The notes beneath the pieces are model-generated. The model was not told where the DNA came from and did not search any database. It was given only the letters and a program-made list of their open reading frames with translations. The translations under genes were made by a program, and so were the position numbers. A stretch of 64,000 bases of DNA from NCBI GenBank assembly GCA_019279435.1, contig JAAALK010000086.1, forward strand, positions 22,365,913-22,429,912, given 5' to 3'. Below are positions 10,529 through 22,296 of the stretch, piece by piece (the first letter of the stretch is position 1; each line of letters opens with the position of its first letter). Source of the stretch: Zizania palustris. Lineage: Eukaryota; Streptophyta; Magnoliopsida; Poales; Poaceae.

Positions 10529-11575
10529 TTACATGCCTGAGATCCACCGGTACAGCACCATGAACGCCGTCTCCTCCTCATCGGTACCCGGCGGCGACAT
10601 CCTCACGGCCTCCGCGTCCCAAAGCCATGGTTCTTCTTGCATTTGGCTCTGGTGGCTCTGGCTCCATCGGGAGCTCCACCGCCCGGTGGAGAGCCAGGAC
10701 GCCGACGAGGCCAGTCGGTCCACGTACTCCAGCAGCCAGCCGCGCGACGCCCCTGCTGCTTCAGCCACCGCCGCACCGGGAGGCGACGGGGACTGCTCGG
10801 CTGCAGGCTTGTCCTCCTTGAATATGACAATGCTCCTGGACGCGGTGGGCGCGGCGCGGGAGACGACAGCTTCGATCTCCTCGTCGATGTGGTAGTCGAA
10901 CGAGCCGAGCGAGTAGGTGGCGCGGCTGTTGCCGCCGCTGGCTGCCGTGGACGAGCTGCGGTTGCTGACGCTGCCCATCTGGACGCGGAAGCTTCTGGAG
11001 CGGTCTCTGTTTCTTGGCTCCGGAGGCGGCGGCTGTTCGGCGGCGAGGATGGCCGAGATCGACGGGTGGGGGAGCGTGACGGTGGCGCGGCAGAGCGGGC
11101 AGGACGGGGAGGTGCGCAGCCACGCGTCGACGCAGGCGGCGTGGAACGCGTGGCGGCACGTCGGGAGCAGCCGTAGCTCGGCGTCCAGCGTGAACGGCGA
11201 CAGGCAGACGGCGCAGTCCGGGGAGCTCTTCGGCAGCGCAGCCAGAGACGACGCCATCGTGAACAACGGCAGCGACTCAATCAACCGCTGCTTCTCGTCG
11301 CCCCCCTCCTTCTTCCCCTCACGAGCAACACCAGGCCGCCCCGAAGCATCCGCCGCCTCGACCGAAGCCTCCTCCCTGCTCGCCCGCGGGAGCGGTGGCG
11401 ACGAGCGGGACAGGAGGCGGAGGAGGAGGTGGATGGAGACGGACGCCAGCAGCACGAAGGCGAGGAGGGCAGCGATGATGAGGAGGGAGGGGAGGAAGGA
11501 CGACGCTTGGTCGGAGGATCCAGGCATGGAATCGGCCGCGGCCGGCGGCGGCGGAGACGGGAGAGTGGATTCCAT
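10529..11575 (-). CDS. ATL-type RING-H2 E3 ubiquitin ligase, copy A
   Basis: Intronless gene of 348 residues, ATG at 11573-11575, as usual for the plant ATL family. A short N-terminus is followed by one hydrophobic membrane segment (about 27-55), a linker with IESLPLF (about 99-105, in the place of the family GLD region), and a RING-H2 finger at 121-162. The finger pattern is C-x2-C-x15-C-x-H-x2-H-x2-C-x10-C-x2-C, with a Trp three residues after the sixth ligand (CVDAW). All eight zinc ligands are present, so E2 binding and ubiquitin transfer are expected, probably at a membrane. The closest relatives by feel are ATL4-like proteins; the substrate is unknown. The C-terminal 180 residues are low-complexity with an FDYHIDEEIE block. 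The protein is identical to that of copy B. Confidence 0.93.
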   Translation of the reverse strand: MESTLPSPPPPAAADSMPGSSDQASSFLPSLLIIAALLAFVLLASVSIHLLLRLLSRSSPPLPRASREEASVEAADASGRPGVAREGKKEGGDEKQRLIESLPLFTMASSLAALPKSSPDCAVCLSPFTLDAELRLLPTCRHAFHAACVDAWLRTSPSCPLCRATVTLPHPSISAILAAEQPPPPEPRNRDRSRSFRVQMGSVSNRSSSTAASGGNSRATYSLGSFDYHIDEEIEAVVSRAAPTASRSIVIFKEDKPAAEQSPSPPGAAVAEAAGASRGWLLEYVDRLASSASWLSTGRWSSRWSQSHQSQMQEEPWLWDAEAVRMSPPGTDEEETAFMVLYRWISGM

Positions 11576-11660
11576 GACTAGCTAGTACTCTTGTTTAACT
11601 TAACCTCGAGCGAACGGAGTCTCGCGCTCGCGCCTTTTATCTGCGGGATTTCTTTGGAGG
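11576..11660 (-). promoter_or_regulatory. Putative core promoter of ATL copy A
   Basis: On the - strand, GATAAAAGGC lies at about 11632-11641, some 60 bp upstream of the ATG, in GC-rich sequence. It fits a TATA box followed by a short 5' UTR. The same element is kept upstream of copy B (about 53903-53912). Confidence 0.4.
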
Positions 11661-11729
11661 GCGTGCTGGTGGCGCGGAAGCAGAGGCCGGAAGTGCACTC
11701 TTCTGAATTTCTCATGAGATCCCACGAAT

Positions 11730-11984
11730 GAATTTTTTAAAATAATATTTTTATAAAAAAATCAATCTTTACGACTATTTGAAAAAATTACAAAAATAAC
11801 ATGTGATCGGTATTGAAGTGCTGATTAGATGCCACATCGGCTCCAATCGGCACTTCAAGTACCGATTGGATGCTGCCCCTATCAGATCCAATCGGCATTT
11901 TAAGTGCCGACCGTGTTTTTGCAAATTTCTTAAATGTACATACAAATTTGATTTTTTTAAAAAATATTATTTTTAAAAAAATAT
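11730..11984. mobile_element. Mutator-like MITE with palindromic repeats (copy A)
   Basis: Its left end GAATTTTTTAAAATAATATT and the inverted right end match the termini of the element at 3882-4090, so it is the same family. The interior has alternating direct and inverted copies of an ATCGGCACTTCAAGTGCCGAT-like palindrome, with roughly one more repeat unit than the copy at 54000-54216. I could not define a target duplication. It lies directly upstream of the ATL promoter in both copies. Confidence 0.7.
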
Positions 11985-12290
11985 TCTCCCAGAAACGGTG
12001 GAGGTCACCCTTGTAAACCAATCCATTTCTCCGTTTTTCTTTTCTACCTCTGCTCTGCAAATCGAACTGCTGCCTTGTACTCCTAGAAAGTTTTGCATAG
12101 CAGTTCAGCTGATAGTAATTTTCATTTTTTATAATTTTTAATCCATTCTTGTTGTTAAATAACTGTTACGAAATCAGTTTTATTTATAGTCCATCATGAA
12201 CTCTGTTGCTTACTGTGTAATAATATGAACTTAAAGTAAGAATGAACCATACATTTTATATGTTTAAAAGCAGAGAATTTTACAATCTTT

Positions 12291-12397
12291 GAGGAGGTAC
12301 CAGAGGTATCACATTTTCAATATTGATTTTAGTATCTCCTAACATCTGAGGTATCAAGAGATACCAAAATTAATACTAAAAAATGTGATACCTCCTT
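12291..12397. mobile_element. Small palindromic MITE (copy A)
   Basis: GAGGAGGTACC on the left and GGTATCACATTTT in both arms form a hairpin of about 107 bp, ending TACCTCCTT. The arms pair over about 40 bp with a short loop. Superfamily not assigned. The same element is at 54527-54632. Confidence 0.6.
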
Positions 12398-14182
12398 AAA
12401 AGCGGTAAAATAACCGTTAAAAGTAAGGTAGTTTAGGCCGTACCTTTTACCAAAATGTAAGACCAATAAAAGCCATTGGATCGACCAAGCAGGAAGTACC
12501 AGGGTAACGTAAAGCAGCGCCACCCCCGTTGTACAAACATGCTGTAATGTAATGCACACCAAATATTATTAATTTAGATCCACCATGGCTACGTCTCCGT
12601 TTATTCAGACCAAACTCTTTAACTCCATCAGGCACAGGCGTTGCCGATATGAGTAGTAATGTCTGTACCGGTGATTAAATAACTGCCAGTACTACTTGAA
12701 CAGCACAGGGTGACAGGGGATGAGATGCTATTAGCAGGAGTAATTTTGAAGGGAGCTAATCAAATTCAGAACGACTTGTGAGAGTTGTGACTGCTGCTGC
12801 CGTATGTTCCTGTCAGTGCAGTGAGAGTAAGATCATCCAAGCATGCATGGAGTACGCAGCCGACTAGAGTGAAGTGTTCGCACCGATCCTGGCAAGTGGC
12901 AAGGAGCCTTTCGTTAGTGCAACAGATCAGCAGCCTATGCCTTTTAACCCAAAGCGAAGGAAGCTCCCAGTGTTGCTTGCCTTGCACACTTAGCATGCAG
13001 ATTTTTCTCAATTGGATTGTTTTTGATGGTCAATCCTAAAAAAAGTGCACAGCTATGTACAGATAAGCCATACATACTAGTATAAATACTCAACATATAT
13101 GTACATATTTCTATCTAACAGCGATCGAGAGTTGAGCACTGAATGAAAACTGTAGCACTACTTGCATGCATCCGATTTTTTCCCGGCTGGGAGCCATATG
13201 TGGAGAAGGGATCAAAGCCTTTGGCACTCGATCTGGCCATGAACTCCCTGCATCTAATCTGTTTCGTTGCCTCGTGCTCGTGGCATTCATTCTGCCCCAA
13301 TTATGATGAGCATGGATGTTGCTTGCATTTCTTTCCCTCTGTTCACTGTTACTCTATCTGATCTTACTAGCGCTGTCCTGACATGATGAGGTTGAGCCTC
13401 CTTGCACTTTCTAATGGAGTAGCTTCGCCCACTTTCAGAGTGGCGCAAACCAAAATCCAAAAGGTTTACTTGAACAGTACAGTATCCAAGACGACTGTCA
13501 TAGAGTTGAAGTCACCTGATCCACATTTCGGCATGAAAAACGACTAAATTACGTGGAAGTCATAATAAAAACACCGATTGGGGTTGCTTAAATTTCACTC
13601 GAGTAGTGAAGTGGATCGCTTCATCATACTGTTGAAAGGAGTGTCATGTGCAAGTTGGTTGCTTGATGTACCTATTATTATTATTATTATTAGTGAAATC
13701 AGCGATGTTACTGACACCAGCATAGCAATCTAGCCTCGTAGGAGATCCAGCAGATGTACGTGTGCTACGTTTACAGGTTGCTTACGATGACACCACGCGA
13801 TCTCGGTGATGGTGGCGTAAGTGACCTAATTCCCCTGTGACATCACACGCAAATGCTGCTGCCACCGTGCAGCAGGAGGAGCTTTCTTGCATGGATCCAC
13901 ACGGAAAATTTCCCCCGGGCTTCCGTTTCGGTTGGTCCACCATGAATTGTGGCGAGTGCCGACTTTGTGAGGCATGACGAAACTGAAAACCAGACAAATT
14001 TGTTAGCACGTTGTTGGTCACCAATAACAGCGGAACTCAAACACAACCTATTCCAAACGTCTAGAGAGCAAAGTTAAAGCGTGTTTGGTCGAACGATAGA
14101 TTTTAAAAAAGTTACGGTAAGACGTGAAAAAGCTAAACTTTCAGTAACGATGGATAGTTTGCGAAGTTTCATAGCTTCTTTA
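12398..14182. other. Spacer between ATL and the Tourist-like MITE (copy A)
   Basis: No gene was recognised. Short ORFs on both strands (for example 13782-14024, -) show no domain. A (TTA)n microsatellite lies at 13672-13693. The match with copy B (54633-56418) is interrupted by many single-base indels between about 12900 and 13450. Confidence 0.4.
13672..13693. repeat. (TTA)n microsatellite
   Basis: A run of ATT units. Copy B (about 55910-55929) has a different unit count, as expected for a slipping microsatellite. Confidence 0.8.
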
Positions 14183-14454
14183 GAGGGTGTTTGGATCCAG
14201 GGTTAAATTTTAGCCCGTTTCACATCAGATGTTTCGACATTAATTTGAAGGACTAACCGTAAACTAATTATAAAAATAATTACAGAATCGGAGACTAAAT
14301 CGCGAGACGAATTTTTTAAGCCTAATTAATCCATAATTAGCAAATGTTTACTGTGGCATCACGTTGTCAAATCATGGTATAATTAGACTCATTAGATTCG
14401 TTTCGTGAATAATCCTCCGACTATGAATGAGTTTTGTAAATAGTCTATATTTAA
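14183..14454. mobile_element. Tourist-like (PIF/Harbinger) MITE, cut by the assembly gap
   Basis: Left terminus GAGGGTGTTTGG preceded by TTA (14180-14182). The sequence equals the first 272 bases of the complete element at 56419-56763 and then stops at the first N. The last 70 or so bases are missing. Confidence 0.85.
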
Positions 14455-15454
14455 NNNNNNNNNNNNNNNNNNNNNNNNNNNNNNNNNNNNNNNNNNNNNN
14501 NNNNNNNNNNNNNNNNNNNNNNNNNNNNNNNNNNNNNNNNNNNNNNNNNNNNNNNNNNNNNNNNNNNNNNNNNNNNNNNNNNNNNNNNNNNNNNNNNNNN
14601 NNNNNNNNNNNNNNNNNNNNNNNNNNNNNNNNNNNNNNNNNNNNNNNNNNNNNNNNNNNNNNNNNNNNNNNNNNNNNNNNNNNNNNNNNNNNNNNNNNNN
14701 NNNNNNNNNNNNNNNNNNNNNNNNNNNNNNNNNNNNNNNNNNNNNNNNNNNNNNNNNNNNNNNNNNNNNNNNNNNNNNNNNNNNNNNNNNNNNNNNNNNN
14801 NNNNNNNNNNNNNNNNNNNNNNNNNNNNNNNNNNNNNNNNNNNNNNNNNNNNNNNNNNNNNNNNNNNNNNNNNNNNNNNNNNNNNNNNNNNNNNNNNNNN
14901 NNNNNNNNNNNNNNNNNNNNNNNNNNNNNNNNNNNNNNNNNNNNNNNNNNNNNNNNNNNNNNNNNNNNNNNNNNNNNNNNNNNNNNNNNNNNNNNNNNNN
15001 NNNNNNNNNNNNNNNNNNNNNNNNNNNNNNNNNNNNNNNNNNNNNNNNNNNNNNNNNNNNNNNNNNNNNNNNNNNNNNNNNNNNNNNNNNNNNNNNNNNN
15101 NNNNNNNNNNNNNNNNNNNNNNNNNNNNNNNNNNNNNNNNNNNNNNNNNNNNNNNNNNNNNNNNNNNNNNNNNNNNNNNNNNNNNNNNNNNNNNNNNNNN
15201 NNNNNNNNNNNNNNNNNNNNNNNNNNNNNNNNNNNNNNNNNNNNNNNNNNNNNNNNNNNNNNNNNNNNNNNNNNNNNNNNNNNNNNNNNNNNNNNNNNNN
15301 NNNNNNNNNNNNNNNNNNNNNNNNNNNNNNNNNNNNNNNNNNNNNNNNNNNNNNNNNNNNNNNNNNNNNNNNNNNNNNNNNNNNNNNNNNNNNNNNNNNN
15401 NNNNNNNNNNNNNNNNNNNNNNNNNNNNNNNNNNNNNNNNNNNNNNNNNNNNNN
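14455..15454. other. Assembly gap, 1,000 N
   Basis: Exactly 1,000 undetermined bases, a placeholder size. Sequence after the gap does not continue copy A: the equivalent sequence in copy B (56691 onward, with the rest of the MITE and the malectin gene) is not found there. Confidence 0.99.
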
Positions 15455-18400
15455 ATTGTAAAATGCTTGTTTCCTGTTGATATATGGTTGTTGGTGTCAA
15501 AATAAATCTGAATGAAACCTCAATCGAATTCTAAAAATTATTCGTCTACTTTCAAATTATTCTTTGACTCTACTGAATTACACCAAACCACTCATCAAAT
15601 CCGAGAATCATTATTTACTATCCGACCATTTATTCTAAAATCTTGAAACTTCTTCCAATCCTATTATCAGATGCAATTGTTGGTTCCAAATATTTCATCC
15701 CAAATAAATTCTATCTTTAGTCTAAAAAGTACTATTCCTAAACCAACAAAACAATTCACGTGAATCAATTCCAAACTCAATCTCCAAATCAAGTTTTGAA
15801 TCAACTCAGAAGACATTCATTGTTTCCATTCTGCAATTAATTATTATAATCAGAAACATTTAAAAAATGAAATTCACTAATTTTAATCTGAAAACCATAT
15901 TCATGATCTGAAACATTTTTTTCCTTTTAATCAATTCTTTGATTAAAACCTTGGCTCTTAATTATTTCACTCTAAGAATACCCTTCATCTATATTCCAAA
16001 ACACCATTCATCTCGATTCCTAAATCTTAAGTCATTTCTCTTTCCACAAGGAATCAGACTGATGTTTACTAAATCATGTCTGAAAATATAAAAATTCAGA
16101 GGATCTCCTTATACCCAAAATTCAGATTCCTTGATTTATTATCTATTTTTTTCTCCAAATCAAAATCTCTTCATGGGCATTGTTGCTTTAGCAGCCAGGC
16201 GCTGGATGTGCTAGGCCGTGCACCCGCACTCTGCGCTGGCCGCACGCCAAGCGATGGCTGCGCCAGACTGCGCGCCCACGCTCGCTGCCGCGCCGTCAAG
16301 CCGCACCCGCGCTCTGCGCTCGCTCCGCGCCTGAACCGCGGTCTGCACCCGCGCCGTACACCGCCCACGCCCACGCCGCACGCGCGCGTACTCGCCGTTG
16401 ATGCCGCGCCCACGCCCGTACGCCGCCACGCCACCACGTCGCCGCACGCACGCCCACGCATTGACCTTGCGCTCGCGACCACTCACTCTTGTATGCCGTA
16501 CGCGCCAGCACGTCGCCGCCCAGCCTCGCTCACGGCCGCTTTTGCCGGAGCACCGCACGGACCAACAGGTATTTTCCTCCACCGCCGGTCCATCGCCGTT
16601 TTGGTACCCACACATACCGTTGACATTGCTCCTTGTCTGTCGCCTCCAACAACTCCCACCCATGCCCGACGTGCTCCCGTTCGGGCGCCGTCGAGCCGCA
16701 CGTCGCCGCCTATGCCGCTGCGCAAATAAAGGGCCCCGAGCTCGCGTGGTTGCACCCACACCCACCTCAGTCATCCCTGACTACTCCCAAGCATCCCTGA
16801 CATCCCTAGATCATGTTCCTAGGACTCCCCTGTGTTGTAGTCCCCCCTAGCTCACCAACAATGATCTCTGTTTCTCCTCCATTCGAGTCACCGTCGCTAT
16901 CCTTGTAGGAGCCATGGTAGTTCAATCAGAGTACACCAGTAGCTCCGCAATAACCTGTAGCTCTCTGTTCTTCAGCCTATATCCCAATACGTAGCTCTAA
17001 TACCCAATCTAACCGTTGAATATGTTAATATAGTTGTATTATAGCTATATGAAAAATTTAGTAGCAATCGGAGTTAAAATGTAAAACTTATTCCTTGGAG
17101 AAATTTCAGCCGTTGGAGCACTTCTTCAACCTCCAGCCACCTCTTCCTTCTCTGTTTTTCTATCATTGCCAGCAGGGCCCCACGCACCAGAAATTATTTC
17201 TATAGTCCACATGCACGCCAACTGCTGCTGGGCCCCGGCGCGCGCTGCTGCTCACTGCGTCAGCCGTGTACTCCCATGCCACGTCGGGCCCGCTTGGTAG
17301 TCACTGCGGGGGAACACAGATGTGCCCCGCGCTTGCGCCCTACGCACACAGTGCGATTGGCCAAATGGGCCGGTTCGGCCAGCCCAAAAGGAACAGTGCC
17401 CTATTTCCAATTTCTGAATTATTTCCTTTTCTGGCCCACATGAACAGTGCAATTCCACCTTTTCAGGAAATAGAAAATATTCCAAAATCATAGAAAATTC
17501 ATCTTAACTCCGATCAACTCCGTTCCAGTTCCTAAAAATTTATATAAATCCAAACTTTATTTGGCCACCACTAGAAATAATATTAGGATCTCTCTTGTAT
17601 GTTTATTTATTTTTGTTGTTTCTTGTGAAGTCGTTTTTTCGGAAAACAAGTCAAGACATCGTGGTTGAAGGGCTTGGTTTTGATCGTGAGTACTTTATGA
17701 ACTAAGGCAAGTTCCCTTATCTTGAACATATTGATCCCATTTGATTTTAAAACAAATTTGCTATATGTATGATTAGGATCCACCCCACATACACTTTTAA
17801 TAACGACATCGCCTGTGCGATTAAGTGAGTAAAACCTAAAATTTGTTGCACCTATACTTTCCTTAATGATTGCGCTTGTATGCCTTGATAACCTTGATGA
17901 TGAATGCAACTTATCCTAGTATTGTGGTAGGTTGTATGAAATCGGCTTTCCTCTTTAAAAATATTATTTCATACTTGCAAATATTCATGCCATGTTTGTG
18001 AAATGATGGAATGATTGCGCGTGGGAGAAAAATTGAGATTTGATAAAGTATTTTGAAATGTGGTACAAGGTACCAAAAATGTTGGAAACAAAAATGGGAA
18101 AACGAGGGATTTGTGAATGAAAGTTCGTTATGCGGAAAAGCGGCCTATGTGGCGCGATTTCACATAACATTAAGGATAGCCTTGGGGAGCGACATCTTGC
18201 ATAACTATCATGCAACCTCACGGGTATTATGGCTCTGCCCCTAGTTTTGAATTAGTAGGCTTGGATGGACTGCTCCTGTGGAGGACGGGAATCATGACGG
18301 AGTGCTCGGGGGAAAGTAAGTGTGCCCGAAAATGGAGTCATGAGAAAGAGAGATGGTGGAGAGCACCTCGGATTCCTAAAGGAAAAAGGGGGTCGTGGAC

Positions 18401-19442
18401 CCATGATCCTTGGTCGTAGACCCGTTCTGACAGCAGTGAGGTATTCTTAGTCCGCTTCGGATGGACCTTGTCATGGTTATCATTTTGTCGATGGGCAGTA
18501 GTGATAACAGGTGTCGTGAGGGTAAAGAGTACACCTTCAGCTGAAGTAAACCTGTTCAAACAGTCGTGCCCACGGTCATGGGCGCATGCATTGATAAGTT
18601 TCCCTTAAGTAGTGTTTGGGTTGTGTTTTGAAAAGCAAATATGTTGGTGGGATGAGAAGCGTTACCAGAGAAAGCATTCGTGGTGTACGGCTAGCCTTAG
18701 TGGTTGGCAACGAACCTGTGTGTGTTCGGGAAGTCAAAAAACTTCATAGAGTTAAGGTGTGGAATTGGTCCGAGGCATGATGATGAATGGTTTTGGTAAA
18801 TGGATGGTCAATTGTTGAGCCAAGAGGAGATACCAGGAGAAGTAGTCTCGCTCTGTGGGCAAAAACAATGGGATAGAATGGGGAAAAGTGCTTCTTAAGA
18901 AATGTCGGGTTTGCCTGAAAAAGATTTGAACAAATTAATTTTTCCTCTTTTTATAATCTCGATTGAGGTTGAGAATCTCAATACCAAAAGTACACTTAGA
19001 AATTTCCTACATATTTATAAAAATAAACCATAAGCCCTCCTTGATCCCGAGTGCATCTATACTACATTCCGGAACTTGTTGAGTACTTTTCGTACTCACC
19101 CCCACTATTACCAGATCATGAGGGCCTCGAAGAAAAGAACTGTGGGCCGGAAGAAGGAGGCGTCGAGGAGGAAGAATACGGCGAAGATTAGGTTTCCTGT
19201 CCTAGTTCCCAACTAAACGAGTTATGATGAGATGAGTGTTTCTGGTTTTCGCTTGCAAACTCTGATGTAATGAATAATTGGTCGTGAGGTATACCTCATA
19301 CGGCATTTTGTAATAATTACGCTACTATGTGTCGCCATTACTACCGGTAATATGAATGAATTTTATTCTAAAATGAATTCGATTGTTAAAGTGACTACTT
19401 TCATCGTAACGGCCGAGTCTATACGAGGAGAGGGACGTCACA
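15455..19442 (+). mobile_element. Probable Ty3/gypsy-type long LTR or element remnant
   Basis: AT-rich sequence with a GC-rich island (16190-16740) leads into a segment that looks like the 3' part of a grass gypsy LTR. This has a TTGAGTACTTTTCGTACTCACC word near 19077-19098, a run of short degenerate frames and a terminal ...GAGGGACGTCACA at about 19442. No protease, RT or integrase motif was seen on either strand, and the left end is lost in the gap. The ORF at 16076-16729 is Pro/Arg/His-rich, follows the GC island and is not credited as a gene. The element class is an inference from LTR-like wording only. Confidence 0.45.
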
Positions 19443-22296
19443 TCTTAGTTATTCGTAGCTAAACAGATAAGAATTTGATAGCTATTTCACCTACGACCAC
19501 AGACTGCAAGCATATTCCGATTGATCATCAAACATTCACACTAGAACATTCGCATCACGCATCACTGCATCCGAAGCACAAGTACTAACCAATTTGGCGC
19601 AATTAACTTTTCTGAAAAACTGATAGAATAGCAATATAGCATATTGATGGGTGCATGAGATCGATTGACAGGCCCTCCACCTTAGCAGAGTTGCGCACGC
19701 GAACACCCCACGCTGCTACTCCAACCCACCGCACCGATCGCAGCAAAAACAATAGAAACGACGACGAGGAGGGGGCTAAATTTGCTCATCGCATTGCCGG
19801 AAGCTCTGGAACACGGCGCGATGGGAACTCGCACCCACGTGCCACGGCACGGCAGGACCCCTAGGAGTTTGAAATGCAAGGGAGAAGGTTACCGGAGAAG
19901 ACATCCGCCGGACAGCGCGGCTGGAGCCGTTTTCCTCTGAACCTAGGGCAAACAATCACAAGTGACTACAACTGATCAAGTAGCTAGGCAGAGAGCTATC
20001 AACAAGAGACCATGATCGTACCAGTACTGCCGGCCGCGAGAAGACACCATGGACAAATATGCCTCACAACTTGTGACCGGAGAAAGGTTCAAACTATTCC
20101 ATACCAGAAAGGTTCAAGGATCACATATCTTCAGCAAGTGTGTCAAGGACTAAATTGGAACTGAGTTGCTATTGTTCACTAAACTTGTAGTTTCGAGGAT
20201 TCTAAATATTCAGTAGCTTTGGTAAGGAATTAAGGATGCCATATCAAATGTACCTAGTAGACAGGTGATACAGGAGATGAACCTGGAAAACAACTTCTTT
20301 CCCAGTTCTCACTAGGCATTAGGCATTAGGCATTAGGCATTAGCTACCTTCATCATCATATGCAGAAACTTCTTGCGCTTGTCAGAACAAATGACACCAT
20401 GACTAGATATCACTTGTAACTTGTAAGTTGTAAGCTCAGGATAAAATGCATCTTCATCAAGGTTCAAAGTTTCCTGAAGCAAGATCTCTTGCTCAAATGT
20501 GCCTTCTTCTTCAGCCTTTTTATTTGACTCTGTGTTGGGTGCTCATTGTGTTGTATATGATGAATATTATGAAAAATGCAGTATGGCAATTGGCACATGA
20601 GGACTGGATTGCCATTCCTGAAAATGCAACAGCACATCAGTAGATGAAAAGTTAGCAAACTTTTTGCTAGAATTTCAAATCATGAAACACGTACACAATC
20701 TAGATTAAACTTCAGTGTTTTTTTCTGGTCATCAAATAAAAGAGAAATGCCTCCAACCTCCACATACTGTTAGTGCTCTTCTTAGTTGAAATTTACGGCA
20801 TTCGTTGTATCCCATCAGTTTTCCATATAACAAGTGCTACAGAAGTATTGTTGGAAAGCACTTCAGCAAAACAGTCTAGTCCTGGGAGGCAGAGCAAAGC
20901 ACCAGATACGAATTTCATAACTATTTCGGAAATTTTGAACAAAATTTGAACGAAATTGTAACAAAATTTAAAACAAATAGAAAACTTTTATAGTAAATTT
21001 GGTTAATTTATATACATTTAACTTTTATAGTAATTCAGATATTATCTGTTATTTAAAGAGAAAATATATAAACACATGTAATATCAAATAAATAAATTAT
21101 TAAAATATATTTTTTAGTAAATTTAATAAAACTAATTAGATATTATTGTTGTTATTTTATATACTACTGATCAAAATTATAAAATATTTTATAATTTTAT
21201 ATATTTCCTAGGATGCACATTAATTTTAATGTAAACTATAAATTTTGCTACGTCAAAATCAAGATTTACGTAAAGAATATTATACTCCACGAGAAATAAG
21301 AAAGGAGTAATCTTGGACATAGCCGAAGACTTTGGACCTTTATCGACTCGTTCACCCTGAGCAGTGTGTCGGGTGCATGAAGGTTATAGCGGTGACGTTC
21401 TGCATGGCACGCACGCGGTGAGACGTGGACACGATATACTATATATAGTTGCCTTGAAATATTATTCATAACTAATTGAAATATTGAGCAAACAATATTT
21501 ATCTCAACAGCAAACAAGGATTACACAAACGAAAACAGTTGAGCAAAAGCTGATACTAATAACTTCAGCTTAAACTGTAAACAAGGATTACACATTATAT
21601 ATTTAACAAAAAAATATATTTCATATTATTAATTAATTTATGATGCCTAAACCAATCCATCTAGGTTGTGCCCAGAACATGATGCCGGCGGCCGGACCAT
21701 GTGCGTGCAACGTCCTATATGTCCATTACCATTTGCAAAAAGGCCCTTAATATGTGCAGGAATACTGAAAAGGCCCCCACTAGGCCCTTGACATGATTTT
21801 TTTCTCGTTTCTATTGCATATCAGTATATCACGTTTATGGTTACAAATTTCAACGTGCTCATATAGTCCTATTTTTGTCCGTTTGGCCAAGCAAATCTTA
21901 GCTGCCTTTAACTGGCAGATACTTTCATAACCTACAGATTTATAACGGCAGTCATGGCGCAACCACGCGAGGTCATCACCTCCAGCATCCAGGCTCCAGC
22001 ACGGTGGCTGTCTTGGATTCATCGGGGCGACTGTAATAAACATGTTGTTTCCAAGATTTACATGCTGGCCCAACGTACTCCAATAATTACACGACTAGGG
22101 CAATACCCTAATGCCTTCACTAATTGCTGCATAGGCTGACCATAACAATCGTATGTAACCAATGCCAAGTAATAAGACCAGACTTGGTCATGGTCAATCC
22201 GAGACTTACATTCCAAAGCAAAAATAAAAATAAAATATATACAACATATATACGGCTTTAGCCTCAAAATTTGCAAAACTTTGTCTATAGTATGAC
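19443..22296. other. Spacer downstream of the DNA2 stop codon
   Basis: No gene was identified. The stretch 19655-19880 is open on both strands and GC-richer but has no recognised domain. Four tandem copies of a GCATTAG heptamer lie at about 20312-20343. The part 20900-21650 is extremely AT-rich. The 3' UTR and poly(A) region of DNA2 should lie just below 22297. Confidence 0.4.
20312..20343. repeat. Heptamer tandem repeat (GCATTAG)4
   Basis: Four perfect copies of a 7-bp unit in tandem. It is not the plant telomere repeat. Confidence 0.85.

Larger units (their letters stand above)
1..14454. repeat. Segmental duplication, copy A
   Basis: This stretch matches 44707-56690 base for base over long runs and in the same orientation. 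The offset is 44706 at the left edge and falls to about 42270 near the ATL gene, because copy A carries extra inserts. It holds the 5' end of DNA2, a small zinc-finger-like gene and an ATL RING gene. It is cut on the left by the window edge and on the right by the N gap. Copy-A-only sequence: MITE 3882-4090, CACTA 4597-6798, and extra repeat units inside the MITE at 11730. It could be a true tandem duplication or a second haplotype placed beside the first. Confidence 0.97.

Noticed and set aside
10637..11585. Long plus-strand and alternative minus-strand ORFs over the ATL gene (and over 52907-53855)
   Set aside because: They are shadows caused by high GC at third positions. Only the - frame at 10529-11575 has a RING finger and membrane segment.
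14427..15500. Long ORFs on both strands across the N run
   Set aside because: They consist almost entirely of undetermined bases; nothing can be claimed.
16076..16729. 217-codon ORF in a GC-rich island
   Set aside because: Composition is Pro/Arg/His/Ala low complexity with no domain, and the surrounding sequence looks like a retroelement LTR.
20312..20343. Heptamer tandem repeat as an interstitial telomere
   Set aside because: The unit GCATTAG is not the plant telomere unit TTTAGGG or its complement.
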